Of a stretch of DNA of 64,000 nucleotides, positions 8,759 to 22,517 are shown piece by piece (within the stretch, counting starts at the first letter, position 1; every line of letters begins with the position of its first letter). Location of the stretch: assembly GCA_019635635.1 (NCBI GenBank), contig JAHBZB010000001.1, positions 868,001 to 932,000 on the forward strand, read 5' to 3'. A program made the position numbers and the translations under genes. The notes beneath the pieces are model-generated. The model saw only the letters and a list, made by a program, of their open reading frames with translations, ran no database searches and had not been told where the DNA came from. This DNA is from Xanthobacteraceae bacterium (GTDB lineage Bacteria > Pseudomonadota > Alphaproteobacteria > Rhizobiales > Xanthobacteraceae).

Positions 8759-9724
8759 ATGGACGGCTTCAGCATTTTCGTCGTGGTCATCCTGATATTG
8801 GCGGTCTCCACCGTTTTTGCGGGCGTGAAGACCGTGCCGCAGGGCTATCACTTCACGGTCGAGCGCTTCCGCAAATACACCACCACGCTGACCTCGGGCC
8901 TCAACTTCATCGTGCCCTTCATCGATCGCATCGGCGCGAAGGTGAACATGATGGAGCAGGTGATCGACATTCCGACGCAGGACGTCATCACCAAGGACAA
9001 CGCGACCGTCGCGGTGGATGGCGTCGCCTTCTTCCAGGTGTTCGACGCCGCCCGCGCGAGCTACGAAATCACCAACCTCAATCTCGCGATCCTGAACCTG
9101 ATCATGACCAATATCCGTACGGTGATGGGCTCGATGGATCTCGACATGCTGCTTTCGCACCGCGACGAGATCAACGACCGGCTGCTCAGGGTGGTCGATG
9201 CCGCATCCTCGGTATGGGGCATCAAGATCACGCGCGTTGAAATCAAGGACATCGTGCCGCCGGCCGATCTGGTCGCGGCGATGGGCCGACAGATGAAAGC
9301 CGAGCGCGACAAGCGCGCGGTCGTGCTGGAAGCCGAAGGCCAGCGGCAGTCGGAAATTCTTCGCGCCGAAGGCGACAAGCAGGCCCGTATTCTTGAGGCC
9401 GAAGGCCGCAAGGAAGCCGCGTTCCGCGAGGCCGAAGCGCGCGAGCGCCTTGCCGAAGCCGATGCGAAAGCGACCACCGTGCTCAGCCAGGCGGTCGCGG
9501 GCGGGCAGGCTTCGGCGCTGAACTATTACATCGCCGAGAAATACGTGAAGGCGATGGAGCAGTTCGCGATGTCGCCGAACCAGAAGGTGTTCATGCTGCC
9601 TTATGAAGCGACTGCGATCCTCGGCTCGCTCGGCGGCATTGCCGAACTTTCGAAATCCGTATTCGGCGACGATCGGCCGGGGGCGGGCAATTCGCCGACC
9701 GGCCCGCGCCGCTCCGGCGCATGA
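8759..9724 (+). CDS. SPFH/Band 7 membrane protein (QmcA/stomatin-like)
   Basis: 321 residues from the ATG at 8759, chosen because it follows GGGGAGG and places one membrane segment at residues 4-22 directly before the Band 7 domain (VKTVPQGYHFTVERFRKYTTTL). An upstream in-frame start at 8675 would add an unlikely Gly/Cys-rich leader. A long alanine- and glutamate-rich coiled coil (residues about 190-250, repeats of AEGxxxARILEAEG) drives oligomerisation. Family members form large membrane rings linked to quality control and lipid microdomains. It is paired with nfeD downstream, the usual arrangement. Confidence 0.92.
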   Translation: MDGFSIFVVVILILAVSTVFAGVKTVPQGYHFTVERFRKYTTTLTSGLNFIVPFIDRIGAKVNMMEQVIDIPTQDVITKDNATVAVDGVAFFQVFDAARASYEITNLNLAILNLIMTNIRTVMGSMDLDMLLSHRDEINDRLLRVVDAASSVWGIKITRVEIKDIVPPADLVAAMGRQMKAERDKRAVVLEAEGQRQSEILRAEGDKQARILEAEGRKEAAFREAEARERLAEADAKATTVLSQAVAGGQASALNYYIAEKYVKAMEQFAMSPNQKVFMLPYEATAILGSLGGIAELSKSVFGDDRPGAGNSPTGPRRSGA

Positions 9725-9736
9725 GGATTTCCCGCG

Positions 9737-10180
9737 ATGAGTATCTTCACGCAGCTCGGAGTCTGGAACTGGTTCATCCTTGGCGGCATTCTGCTCGTGC
9801 TCGAGGTCATGACGCCCGGCATCTTCATGCTCTGGCTCGGTCTCGCCGCGATTGCCACCGGCGTCATCGGCTTCATCCTGCCGCTCGGCTGGCAGGTGCA
9901 GGTCGTCGTGTTCGCGATCATGTCGGTAATTTCGGTGTTGCTCGGCCGGAAATTCCAGCCGGGCGGGCAGGTCGATTCCGACAAGCCGTTTCTCAACCGC
10001 CGGCATGACGCGCTGATCGGCCGGGTGTTCACGCTCGACGAGCCGATCGTGCAGGGCGCGGGCCGCGTGCGGGTCGACGATTCCACCTGGCGCGTGACCG
10101 GCCCGGATTGTCCGGCTGGAACGAAAGTGAAAGTGGAGCGCACCGACGGCGCGACGCTGATCGTCTCGCCCGCGTCTTAA
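9737..10180 (+). CDS. NfeD-like membrane protein
   Basis: 147 residues: two to three membrane segments in the first 75 residues (WFILGGILLVLEVMTPGIFMLWLGLAAIATG) followed by a small OB-fold domain (LIGRVFTLDEPIVQGAGRVRVDDSTWRV). Short-form NfeD proteins lacking the ClpP-like domain act with the SPFH partner, which is the gene immediately upstream (12 bases). Convergent with kdsD, four bases apart. Confidence 0.9.
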   Translation: MSIFTQLGVWNWFILGGILLVLEVMTPGIFMLWLGLAAIATGVIGFILPLGWQVQVVVFAIMSVISVLLGRKFQPGGQVDSDKPFLNRRHDALIGRVFTLDEPIVQGAGRVRVDDSTWRVTGPDCPAGTKVKVERTDGATLIVSPAS

Positions 10181-10184
10181 TTGT

Positions 10185-11207
10185 TCAAGCGACGCCGATC
10201 CGCAACAGGTCGTGCAGGTGCACGAGGCCGCGCGGCTTTTTATTCTCGACCACGAACAGCGCGGTGATGTTGGAGGCGTTCAGCGTCTCCAGCACTTCCA
10301 GCGCGAGCTGATCGGGCGTCGCTGACTTCGGATTCTTCGTCATTACGTCCTCGACCTTCGAGGTCAGGAGGTCAGGCCGCATGTGACGGCGCAGATCGCC
10401 GTCGGTGACGATGCCCGCGAGATCGCCGGCTTCGTTCAAGACGCCGACGCAGCCGAAGCCCTTCGCCGACATTTCCACGATCGCGCTCGACATCGGCGTG
10501 CCGAGACGCACGAGCGGGAGTTTCTCGCCTTCGTGCATCACGTCGCGGATGAAGGTGAGGCTTGCGCCCAGCTTGCCGCCCGGATGCAGCGCCTTGAAAT
10601 CGAGCGCGGTGAAGCCGCGGCTCTCCAGAAGTGCAACCGCGAGCGCGTCGCCAAGCGCGAGCTGCATCAAGGTCGAGGTCGTCGGCGCAAGACCGTTCGG
10701 GCAGGCTTCCGGTGCTGCCGGAAGGAGGAGCGCGATGTCGGCGGCCTGCGCGAGCGCGGAAGCCGGCTGTGAGGTGATCGCGATCAGCGGCACGCGGAAG
10801 CGTTTCGCGTAATCGATCAGGTCGCGTAGCTCCGCAGTCTCGCCGGACCATGACAGCGCGAGAATGATGTCGCTCTTGTCGGAGATGACGCCAAGATCGC
10901 CGTGGCTCGCTTCGCCGGGATGCACGAAATAAGCGGGCGTACCGGTCGAGGACAGAGTGGACGCGATCTTGCGGCCGATATGGCCGCTCTTGCCCATGCC
11001 AGTCACGATGACGCGGCCCTGTCCGCCGTGCTGACCGGAGACAATGCGGATCTTTTCCACGGCTTCCGAGAAAGCCGCGCCGAGGTCGCCTGCGAAGGCG
11101 GCGGAGAGCGCGCCAAGGCCGTTCGCTTCCGTCGTCAGGGTACGCAATGCGACTGCGATATGCGGTGAGGAGGCCGTGGTCGCGGTGCTTTTCTCGGGCT
11201 TCTGCAT
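10185..11207 (-). CDS. kdsD: D-arabinose-5-phosphate isomerase (KpsF/GutQ family)
   Basis: 340 residues: an N-terminal SIS sugar-phosphate isomerase domain (VIVTGMGKSGHIGRKIASTL, FVHPGEASHGDLG, LSWSGETAEL) and two C-terminal CBS domains (DVMHEGEKLPLV and DVMTKNPKSATP). Converts ribulose-5-phosphate to arabinose-5-phosphate, the first step to the Kdo sugar of lipopolysaccharide. The long lysine- and threonine-rich N-terminus (about 20 residues) has no domain. A constitutive housekeeping role is likely. Confidence 0.93.
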   Translation of the reverse strand: MQKPEKSTATTASSPHIAVALRTLTTEANGLGALSAAFAGDLGAAFSEAVEKIRIVSGQHGGQGRVIVTGMGKSGHIGRKIASTLSSTGTPAYFVHPGEASHGDLGVISDKSDIILALSWSGETAELRDLIDYAKRFRVPLIAITSQPASALAQAADIALLLPAAPEACPNGLAPTTSTLMQLALGDALAVALLESRGFTALDFKALHPGGKLGASLTFIRDVMHEGEKLPLVRLGTPMSSAIVEMSAKGFGCVGVLNEAGDLAGIVTDGDLRRHMRPDLLTSKVEDVMTKNPKSATPDQLALEVLETLNASNITALFVVENKKPRGLVHLHDLLRIGVA

Positions 11208-11314
11208 TGGAACCTTGGACCGCTCCTTGAGGCCGCTTTAGGGGCCGAAACGGGCCGATTCCCTAGCACGGGCGGCGGGCGGGAGGCCAATCGGCGGGCA
11301 TTTAGAACGAAGCA

Positions 11315-11346
11315 TTAACCATGCCCGTTTTAGCTTCGTTAACCAT
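11315..11346 (+). promoter_or_regulatory. Two CtrA-type half-sites upstream of the outer-membrane protein gene
   Basis: The octamer TTAACCAT occurs twice, at 11315-11322 and 11339-11346, 24 bases apart (about two helical turns), just before the TTG start at 11371. TTAACC is the core of alphaproteobacterial CtrA recognition sequences. No full TTAA-N7-TTAA site is present, so binding would be through half-sites. Inference from sequence only. Confidence 0.4.
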
Positions 11347-11370
11347 CCAAGCCATTCGCGGGCATAGGTT

Positions 11371-12903
11371 TTGCCGGGTTCTGCCTCGTTCCTCACGCCG
11401 GTTTTTGGATGCTGGCGGGCTTTGTCTGCCGGCCTGTGCGTGCTCGTCTTCGCCGGGGCCGCGCAGGCGCAAACCAGCGCCGAGAATATTCCCTCGATCG
11501 CCGATCGCCTGCTCGACTCGCCGCGCGTGACCGGAGCGGTGCCGCCGAACGGCGCAGGCCAGACCGGCTACGTTTCGCAGAAGAAGAAAGCGCCTCCGAA
11601 AAAGAAGCAGGCACAGAAGAAAAGCATCCAGACGCCGCCTGTGCCGCCAGCGGAGCCGAACCTGATTGTGCGCAATCCGTCGCTCCTGCGCGCGCAGCAG
11701 ACTACGGCGTCGCCCGAAATCACCGGCACGATCTCGCCGCTGCGCCGCCGCCGTCCGCCGCAGGACGACGAGCCGTTCGGCGCGCCCGGTTTTCATGCCG
11801 GGACATTTCTCCTGCGGCCGAGCATCGAGTTGCAGGCCGGTTTCGATTCGAACGCCGAAAAGGTCGCGAACGGCAAGGGTTCGTGGTTCGAAACCGTGCA
11901 GGGCCAGTTGCAGGGAAAATCCGAGTGGCAACGCCACGAGATGACTTTCGATTTGCGCGGCGCCTATACAGCCTATGACAGCGTCGATGGTGTCGATCGC
12001 CCGGATGTGCAGGCGCTCGTGAAAACGCGGCTCGATGTCGCCGCGCGCACCAAGATCGAACTCGAAAGCAAGTTCAGCCTGACGACGGAAAACCCCGGGA
12101 GCCCCGATGCGATTGCCTCCGTGCGGCGGCAGCCGAATGTCTATACGTTCGGGCAGACGGCGGCACTGGTGCAGCACTTCAACCGCTTCGAGCTGACGGC
12201 CGGCGTGGGCATCGAGCGCAACGTCTACGAAAACGCCGAGTTGACCAACGGCACGGTCACGAGCCTCGCGGACCGCGATTACAACGCCTATTCCGCGCGG
12301 CTGCGCGGCACCTACGAATGGTCGCCGGACGTGAAGCCCTTCGTCGAGGTCAGCATGGACCGCCGCGAGCGCGATCTGCCGGTCGATTTCAGCGGCGTCA
12401 TGCGGGACTCCGACGGCTATACGCTGCGCGCAGGCATTACCTTCGGCCGCAAAGACTGGCTCTATGGCGACGTGTCGATCGGCTTTTCCCATCGCAGCTA
12501 CGCCGATCCGTCGCTCGCGGACGTGCAAGGCATGATCTACGACGCTTCGCTGGTCTGGCTTGCGACCGGGCTCACGACCTTCAAGCTCAATGCCGCCTCC
12601 GGCATCGATGAAACCTCGGTGCCGGGCGCTTCCGGCGTGCTACGCCACGAGGCAAAGCTGACCATCGAGCATGCGCTGCGCCGCTGGCTCGTCGCCTCCG
12701 TCAGCGTCGGCTGGCTCAGCGAAGAATATGAGGGAACTTCGCTGGTTAACGATTATTTACGAACTTCGGCTGCATTGACGTATTCGCTGAGCCGCTCGCT
12801 CGCGCTCAAGGGCGAATTCCGCAACGAGCGCCTGTTCTCGAACGTGGCGGGTCAGGACTACACGGCGAATATCGGGCTTATCGGAATCCGTATGCAGCGA
12901 TAA
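11371..12903 (+). CDS. Secreted outer-membrane beta-barrel protein, function unknown
   Basis: 510 residues from a TTG at 11371; no ATG lies between it and the signal peptide. The signal segment ends AGAAQAQ near residue 34. A basic, proline-rich linker follows (residues about 70-90, KKKAPPKKKQAQKK), then a domain of about 380 residues with alternating hydrophobic strands, aromatic girdles and a final strand ending IGLIGIRMQR, typical of a barrel of the capsule/polysaccharide-associated OMP group. It does not resemble a TonB receptor. The start region overlaps possible CtrA sites. Precise function unknown. Confidence 0.75.
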   Translation: MPGSASFLTPVFGCWRALSAGLCVLVFAGAAQAQTSAENIPSIADRLLDSPRVTGAVPPNGAGQTGYVSQKKKAPPKKKQAQKKSIQTPPVPPAEPNLIVRNPSLLRAQQTTASPEITGTISPLRRRRPPQDDEPFGAPGFHAGTFLLRPSIELQAGFDSNAEKVANGKGSWFETVQGQLQGKSEWQRHEMTFDLRGAYTAYDSVDGVDRPDVQALVKTRLDVAARTKIELESKFSLTTENPGSPDAIASVRRQPNVYTFGQTAALVQHFNRFELTAGVGIERNVYENAELTNGTVTSLADRDYNAYSARLRGTYEWSPDVKPFVEVSMDRRERDLPVDFSGVMRDSDGYTLRAGITFGRKDWLYGDVSIGFSHRSYADPSLADVQGMIYDASLVWLATGLTTFKLNAASGIDETSVPGASGVLRHEAKLTIEHALRRWLVASVSVGWLSEEYEGTSLVNDYLRTSAALTYSLSRSLALKGEFRNERLFSNVAGQDYTANIGLIGIRMQR

Positions 12904-12954
12904 GTCCGCCGCCGTTCTCGCGAAGTTTTTGTGCTGCGTATTTGCGGGGACGAG

Positions 12955-14262
12955 ATGAGTGGAGTTCGATTTCTGACGCGCGCCGGAGCGTTCGGCGCGA
13001 TCTGTCTGGCGCTTTGCGCCTGCGCGAGCGATCCGACGACGACCCAGACGGCGTCGCCGATCCGCGCGCCCCATCTTCCCGGCAAGCAGGCCAATCACCC
13101 GACGCATCCGCAGATGTCGCCGCAGGCGGTCTCGGCGGCGGCGAGCAATTTCAAGCAATGCATCGGCTCGCTCGCGCAGCAGGCACAGGCGCGCGGCATT
13201 TCGCACGCGGTCTATGTGCGCGAGACGCGCGATCTCGAACCCGACATGAAGATCATCGAGCTGATGGACCGGCAGCCGGAGTTCACCAAGGCGGTCTGGG
13301 ACTATGTCGATCAGCTCGTCGCCGAGCGGCGCATCAATCAAGGCCGCGAGATGTTCGCGGTGCATCGCGCGACCTTCCAGCGGATCGAGCAGACCTACGG
13401 CGTCGATCCCTATGTCGTTGCTGCGATCTGGGGCATCGAATCCAATTTCGGCAAATCGGCAGGCGATCGCGACGTGATCCGCTCGACCGCGACGCTCGCC
13501 TGCATCGGCCGAAGGCAGGAATATTTCCGCTCGGAATTTCTGGCCGCCATGGAAATCGTCGCGCATGGCGATATTTCGCGCGCGCGGCTCAAGGGCTCGT
13601 GGGCTGGTGCCTTCGGCCAGACCCAGTTCATGCCGACGACCTTCAAGCGGCTCGCAGTCGATTTCAACGGCGACGGCAGGAAAGACCTCGTCGATACGGT
13701 TGCCGATGCGCTGGCCTCGACCGCGAACAATCTTTCGAAGAACGGCTGGCAGCGCGGCATTAGCTGGGGCTACGAAGTGACGCTGCCGCGCAATTTCAAC
13801 TACAAGCTCGCGAACCGGACGATCAAGAAGTCGGCGCAGGGATGGGTGTCGCTCGGGGTGCGCCGCGTGCGCGGCCAGGCGTTCCCGCAGACGCAAGGCT
13901 ATATTCTCGCACCCGCCGGTGCGCGGGGGCCTGCGTTCCTCATGACGCGGAACTTCGAAGTAATCCTTCGCTACAATCCGGCCGACGCCTATGCGCTTGC
14001 GATCGGGCATCTCGCGGATCGCATCCGTGGCGGCGGCCCGTTCGAGGCAGACTGGCCGCGCGGTGAGCAGGTCCTTTCGCGCGCCGAGCGCGTCGAGTTG
14101 CAACAGCGCCTGTCATCGCTCGGACTTTATAATGGCGAAAGCGACGGCAAATTCGACGAGCAGACCAAGGCGGCGCTGCTCGCCTATCAGCAGCGCAGCG
14201 GAATCACGCCCGACGCCTTCGCGACCGTGGCGGTGCTGGAGCGGATGCGGCAGGGCCTCTAA
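12955..14262 (+). CDS. Lytic murein transglycosylase (MltB type) with peptidoglycan-binding domain
   Basis: 435 residues from the ATG at 12955 (a GTG at 12931 is also in frame). The N-terminus ends ICLALCACAS, a possible lipobox with Cys at +1 but an unusual Cys at -2. The catalytic glutamate is E162 in AIWGIESNFGKSAG. AGAFGQTQFMPTTF and DFNGDGRKDLVDTVADALAS are family motifs of glycoside hydrolase family 103. The last 60 residues form a PG_binding_1 domain (LQQRLSSLGLYNGESDGKFDEQT). Cleaves glycan strands to 1,6-anhydro products in the periplasm. Confidence 0.93.
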   Translation: MSGVRFLTRAGAFGAICLALCACASDPTTTQTASPIRAPHLPGKQANHPTHPQMSPQAVSAAASNFKQCIGSLAQQAQARGISHAVYVRETRDLEPDMKIIELMDRQPEFTKAVWDYVDQLVAERRINQGREMFAVHRATFQRIEQTYGVDPYVVAAIWGIESNFGKSAGDRDVIRSTATLACIGRRQEYFRSEFLAAMEIVAHGDISRARLKGSWAGAFGQTQFMPTTFKRLAVDFNGDGRKDLVDTVADALASTANNLSKNGWQRGISWGYEVTLPRNFNYKLANRTIKKSAQGWVSLGVRRVRGQAFPQTQGYILAPAGARGPAFLMTRNFEVILRYNPADAYALAIGHLADRIRGGGPFEADWPRGEQVLSRAERVELQQRLSSLGLYNGESDGKFDEQTKAALLAYQQRSGITPDAFATVAVLERMRQGL

Positions 14263-14319
14263 AGGGCCGGTTTCGCACGCGCCTTGCAATGGCCGGAAAA
14301 TGCGGACTTACTCCGGCGC

Positions 14320-15453
14320 ATGAAGCGCCTGTTTGTGATCCTGCTTTTCGCCGCCGTAACCGCGGCGGCGTCGTTCGCGCCGTCACGGCAGGCGGCCGCG
14401 CAAAGCCCCTTCACGATCTTCGAGCGCCTGTTCGGGCCGCGCTACCAGCCCGAACAGGAAAAGCCCGAGGATCGCGAGCCGAAGGAGCGCGAAGACCCGA
14501 CCCTCGGCACGGTTTACAACTCCGCGAACAGCGCCGACGCCGACACGAAGCGCCAGCAGAAGCCCGAGGAATACGTCGTCGTGATCGGCGACACGCTTGC
14601 CGACCAGCTCGCGCAGGGTCTTGCGGAAACCTTCTTCTCCGAGCGGCCGGAAATCGCGATCATCAAGAAGACGCGCTCTTCCTCCGGTCTAGTGCGCGAA
14701 GACTTCTACAACTGGCAGAAGGAGGCGGCGAATATCGTCGCGAACGAGCGTGCGACCGCTTTCGTCGTGATGCTCGGCCTCAACGACCGGCAGGTGCTGA
14801 GAGACGAAGCCGGCTCGCACGAAATCCGCAGCGAACGCTGGCGCGAAATCTATGCGAAGCGGGTCGATGATTTTCTCGCCAAGCTGAAAGAGAAGGGCAC
14901 GCCGGTTTATCTCACCGGCCTGCCGCCGACCGCGAACCAGAAACTTTCCGCGGACATGGAATATATCAACGACATCCTGCGCGAACGCGCGGCGCGTGCC
15001 GGCATGCTCTATATCGATGTGTGGGAAGGCTTCGTCGACGAGCAGGGCCAGTTCGTTTCGTCGGGTGCGGCGATGGACGGCCAGACACGGCGGCTTCGTG
15101 TTTCCGACGGCATTCACTTCACGCGCGCGGGCGCGCGCAAGTTCGCGCATTATGTCGAGCGCGATCTCATTCGCCTGTTCGATTCACGCGTGCGCAGTCC
15201 TTATCTGCCTTATGGCGTCGATCTGAACCCTTCGACTTCGGGCGTGAAGCCGATCGCGGGTCCGGTGATTCCGCTGAACGTGCCGCTCGGCCAGACGCGA
15301 ATTCTGGAAGGCGAGACGAAAACCGCGAATGCGCCGGCTTTCATCGACGAGAGCACGAAGAAAGTGCTGGTCGATGGTCTGCCGCCGCCGCCGGTGAACG
15401 GCCGCGCGGACGATTTCCGCTGGCCGCGTCCGGCGAGCTTCGAGAAGAAGTAG
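14320..15453 (+). CDS. DUF459 SGNH-fold periplasmic protein with altered nucleophile
   Basis: 377 residues with a signal peptide (MKRLFVILLFAAVTAAASF, cleavage near AAAQ at residue 28). The SGNH blocks are visible: block I VVIGDTLADQLAQ, block III VVMLGLNDRQ, block V SDGIHFTRAGARKFAHY. In block I the nucleophile serine of GDS is threonine (T92, codon ACG). Family members hydrolyse or transfer acyl groups on surface glycans. The Ser-to-Thr change could lower or abolish activity. The start at 14320 removes 12 upstream residues that would precede the signal peptide. Confidence 0.85.
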   Translation: MKRLFVILLFAAVTAAASFAPSRQAAAQSPFTIFERLFGPRYQPEQEKPEDREPKEREDPTLGTVYNSANSADADTKRQQKPEEYVVVIGDTLADQLAQGLAETFFSERPEIAIIKKTRSSSGLVREDFYNWQKEAANIVANERATAFVVMLGLNDRQVLRDEAGSHEIRSERWREIYAKRVDDFLAKLKEKGTPVYLTGLPPTANQKLSADMEYINDILRERAARAGMLYIDVWEGFVDEQGQFVSSGAAMDGQTRRLRVSDGIHFTRAGARKFAHYVERDLIRLFDSRVRSPYLPYGVDLNPSTSGVKPIAGPVIPLNVPLGQTRILEGETKTANAPAFIDESTKKVLVDGLPPPPVNGRADDFRWPRPASFEKK

Positions 15454-15478
15454 AGGCGCCGCCGAAAATTAATGCGTC

Positions 15479-15516
15479 GTCATTCCGGATCGCCGCTTCG
15501 CGGCGTCCGGAATGAC
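15479..15516. repeat. Intergenic palindrome (Rhizobiales-type REP element), possible two-way terminator
   Basis: GTCATTCCGGA at 15479-15489 pairs with TCCGGAATGAC at 15506-15516, and the inner CGCCG/CGGCG arms extend the stem to about 16 pairs around CTTCG with one bulge. It sits between two converging genes. The GTCATTCCGG half-palindrome is a familiar dispersed repeat in Bradyrhizobium-type genomes (from general knowledge). No T-run follows, so any termination role is uncertain. Confidence 0.75.
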
Positions 15517-15527
15517 AAGTGGTTAGT

Positions 15528-16946
15528 TCACCGCGGCAGGATCGTCTCGCCCATCAGGAACTTGTCGACCGAATGCGCGGCCTGGCGGCCTTCGCGGATC
15601 GCCCAGACGACGAGCGACTGGCCGCGACGCAGGTCGCCGCAGGCGAAGATCTTTTGCTTCGACGATTTGTAGTCCGAGACATTCGCCTTGACGTTGCCGC
15701 GCTGGTCGAGCTCGACCCCGAGATCCTTGATCATGCCTTCGTGCACCGGATGGACGAAGCCCATCGCGAGCAGCACGAGATCGGCATCGAGGTCGAATTC
15801 GCTGCCCGCGACCGGCTTCATGTTGCCGTCCACGCGCACGCAGCGGAGCTTCTTCACCTTGCCGCCTTCGCCGATGAACGTTTGCGTCATCACCGAAAAC
15901 TCGCGTTCGGCTCCTTCTTCCTGCGATGAGGAGGTGCGCAGCTTCAGCGGCCAGTCCGGCCACACCATCAGCTTGTTTTCCTTTTCCGGCGGCTGCGGCA
16001 GGATTTCGAGCTGCGTCACGGACGCAGCACCCTGACGGATCGAAGTGCCGATGCAGTCGGAGCCGGTGTCGCCGCCGCCGATCACGATGACATGCTTGCC
16101 GCCGGCAAGGATGTCCTTCGCGCCGTTCAGGCTTTCGTTGCCGACACGGCGGTTCTGTTGCGGCAGAAATTCCATCGCGAAGTGGATGCCGTCGAGTTCG
16201 CGGCCCGGGATCGGCAGGTCGCGGCCCTTCTCGGCTCCGCCCGCGAGCACGACCGCGTCATGCGACTTCTCGATTTCCGCAATCGAGGCGTTCACGCCGA
16301 CATGCTGGCCGTAATGGAAGGTGACGCCTTCGGCCTGCATCTGCTCGACGCGGCGATCGATGTAGTGCTTTTCCATCTTGAAGTCGGGAATGCCGTAGCG
16401 CAGCAGGCCGCCGGCCTTCTGGTTCTTCTCGAACACATGCACGTCGTGGCCGGCTCGCGCGAGCTGTTGCGCGCAAGCCAAGCCCGCCGGACCCGAACCG
16501 ATCACGGCGATCTTCTTGCCGGTCTTGTGGGTCGGAAGCTGCGGCTTCAGCCAGCCTTCTTCGTAAGCGCGGTCGGCGATCGCGGCTTCGATGGTCTTGA
16601 TGTTGACCGGCGTGTCCTCGAGGTTGAGCGTGCAGGACGCTTCGCAGGGTGCAGGACAGACGCGGCCCGTCACTTCCGGGAAATTGTTGGTCGAGTGCAG
16701 GTTGCGCGCGGCTTCTTCCCAGTCGCCGCGATAAACCAGATCGTTCCAGTCGGGGATCTGGTTGTTCACCGGGCAGCCGTTGTGACAGTACGGAATGCCG
16801 CAATCCATGCAGCGCGCCGCCTGATCGCGCGTCTCTTTTTCCGAGAGCGGTTCGACGAACTCGCGGTAATGCTTGATGCGTTCGGCAACCGGCGCATAAG
16901 GCCGGTCCTCGCGCTCGATTTCGAGGAAGCCTGTGATCTTACCCAT
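15528..16946 (-). CDS. gltD: Glutamate synthase (NADPH) small subunit
   Basis: 472 residues, the usual size. The N-terminal half binds two 4Fe-4S clusters through C46, C49, C54, C58 and C97, C101, C105. Two Rossmann-type FAD and NADPH sites follow ([19 protein letters not shown] and [16 protein letters not shown]). It passes electrons from NADPH to the large subunit for conversion of 2-oxoglutarate and glutamine to two glutamates. Five bases separate it from the gltB stop. Confidence 0.97.
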   Translation of the reverse strand: MGKITGFLEIEREDRPYAPVAERIKHYREFVEPLSEKETRDQAARCMDCGIPYCHNGCPVNNQIPDWNDLVYRGDWEEAARNLHSTNNFPEVTGRVCPAPCEASCTLNLEDTPVNIKTIEAAIADRAYEEGWLKPQLPTHKTGKKIAVIGSGPAGLACAQQLARAGHDVHVFEKNQKAGGLLRYGIPDFKMEKHYIDRRVEQMQAEGVTFHYGQHVGVNASIAEIEKSHDAVVLAGGAEKGRDLPIPGRELDGIHFAMEFLPQQNRRVGNESLNGAKDILAGGKHVIVIGGGDTGSDCIGTSIRQGAASVTQLEILPQPPEKENKLMVWPDWPLKLRTSSSQEEGAEREFSVMTQTFIGEGGKVKKLRCVRVDGNMKPVAGSEFDLDADLVLLAMGFVHPVHEGMIKDLGVELDQRGNVKANVSDYKSSKQKIFACGDLRRGQSLVVWAIREGRQAAHSVDKFLMGETILPR

Positions 16947-16951
16947 TGTAC

Positions 16952-21637
<4,686 letters not shown>

Positions 21638-22046
21638 CGCCTTGCCCCTTTAGCCTTCATTTTTCGCCGTAGCCCAAGCCTCGCGCCACCCTCCGTGGCC
21701 CGCAGCCGGTCCCGCGATTTTGTTTTGATCGCGCGGACTGCCAAGTCTAGACGCCTCGGCTAGCCCGCCGTGCAAAGTCTGCGCCGGGCCGGAGAACCGG
21801 CTTTTTCCTGACGCTTCCGGCTTGGTGTTTTCTGCCTGCCGGTCGGCCTAGCGGTCCTATAAAACTAGGACAGCATTACTGTCTAATACCCTGACAGATT
21901 TTTTCCTGCCCTACAAGCGAGCAGAACGCTTTTCTTGCGGGCTTTTCGCTCCTTACGAAAGAAAAGGTATGAGGTGAGGGCGGTCCGCGCAATGGTATTG
22001 CGGGAAACGGGTCGCATGGTGGACCGGCTGGGGTTCCGGCTAGGGT
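21638..22046. other. Divergent intergenic region between gltB and the copper-type operon, with a small palindrome
   Basis: 409 bases without a convincing gene. The only clear structure is the inverted repeat GACAG-CATTA-CTGTC at 21869-21883, with a third partial copy (CTGACAG) at 21891-21897. Read on the minus strand, the palindrome overlaps a possible -35/-10 pair (TTAGAC, 18 bases, TTATAG) for gltB. On the plus strand TATAAA at 21859 could serve the 22047 gene. The repeat could be an operator for either direction. Confidence 0.4.
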
Positions 22047-22463
22047 GTGGCTCGTGGGGTGAACGTGAAGCGACAGGGGAGCGGCATAGGGCGTAGCTGG
22101 CGGCGGCCTTTTGGCTGGCTCGCGGCCTATGCGCTCGTGCTCCAGCTTGTCATCGGCGCGTTCGCGGGTGCGCAGTTCACTGCCCATGCCGCCGGGCAAA
22201 ACTGGTCCTTCTTCGAAATCTGCTTCGGCGAGAGCGCACCTGCCGGGGAACTGCCGCAAGGCAAAGCCGACAAGAAGGCCAGCAAGGCGTTCGGCTGCGC
22301 GGCCTGCGCCAATGCGGCGACCGCGGTCGCGCCGGAACTTCCCGTGTTCGCCGCGGCCGAATTCACGATCCGTCATATCGACTGGAACGTGTCCACGGTT
22401 CGGACCGCGCACTCCGATCTTTTCTTCTCGCAACGGCAACGGGCGCCCCCGATCGCTGCGTGA
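22047..22463 (+). CDS. DUF2946-like small membrane/periplasmic protein
   Basis: 138 residues from GTG at 22047; GTGs at 22059 and 22065 are equally possible. One hydrophobic segment (WLAAYALVLQLVIGAFAGAQFTAHA) is followed by a short periplasmic part with a paired-cysteine motif (FGCAACANAA) and an aromatic C-terminus. This layout fits DUF2946, a family often encoded beside TonB receptors and copper proteins. It starts a three-gene run with a YcnI-like protein and a TonB-dependent receptor. Molecular role unknown; metal binding by the cysteines is an inference. Confidence 0.65.
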   Translation: MARGVNVKRQGSGIGRSWRRPFGWLAAYALVLQLVIGAFAGAQFTAHAAGQNWSFFEICFGESAPAGELPQGKADKKASKAFGCAACANAATAVAPELPVFAAAEFTIRHIDWNVSTVRTAHSDLFFSQRQRAPPIAA

Positions 22464-22517
22464 TTTCGGGCTTTGCCGGTTATCCGCAGTTGAACTCAAA
22501 AAAATTCGGGGCTTCCC

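Noticed and set aside
12742-12757. TTAAC-type CtrA motif near the end of the outer-membrane protein gene
   Set aside because: Lies inside a coding region with no gene start close enough to be controlled.
12757-14103. 448-residue minus-strand ORF
   Set aside because: Shadow of the transglycosylase gene; His/Arg/Asp-rich and without domains.
21869-21883. Treating GACAG-N5-CTGTC as a proven operator
   Set aside because: Short arms of five bases can occur by chance; it is kept only as part of the intergenic description.
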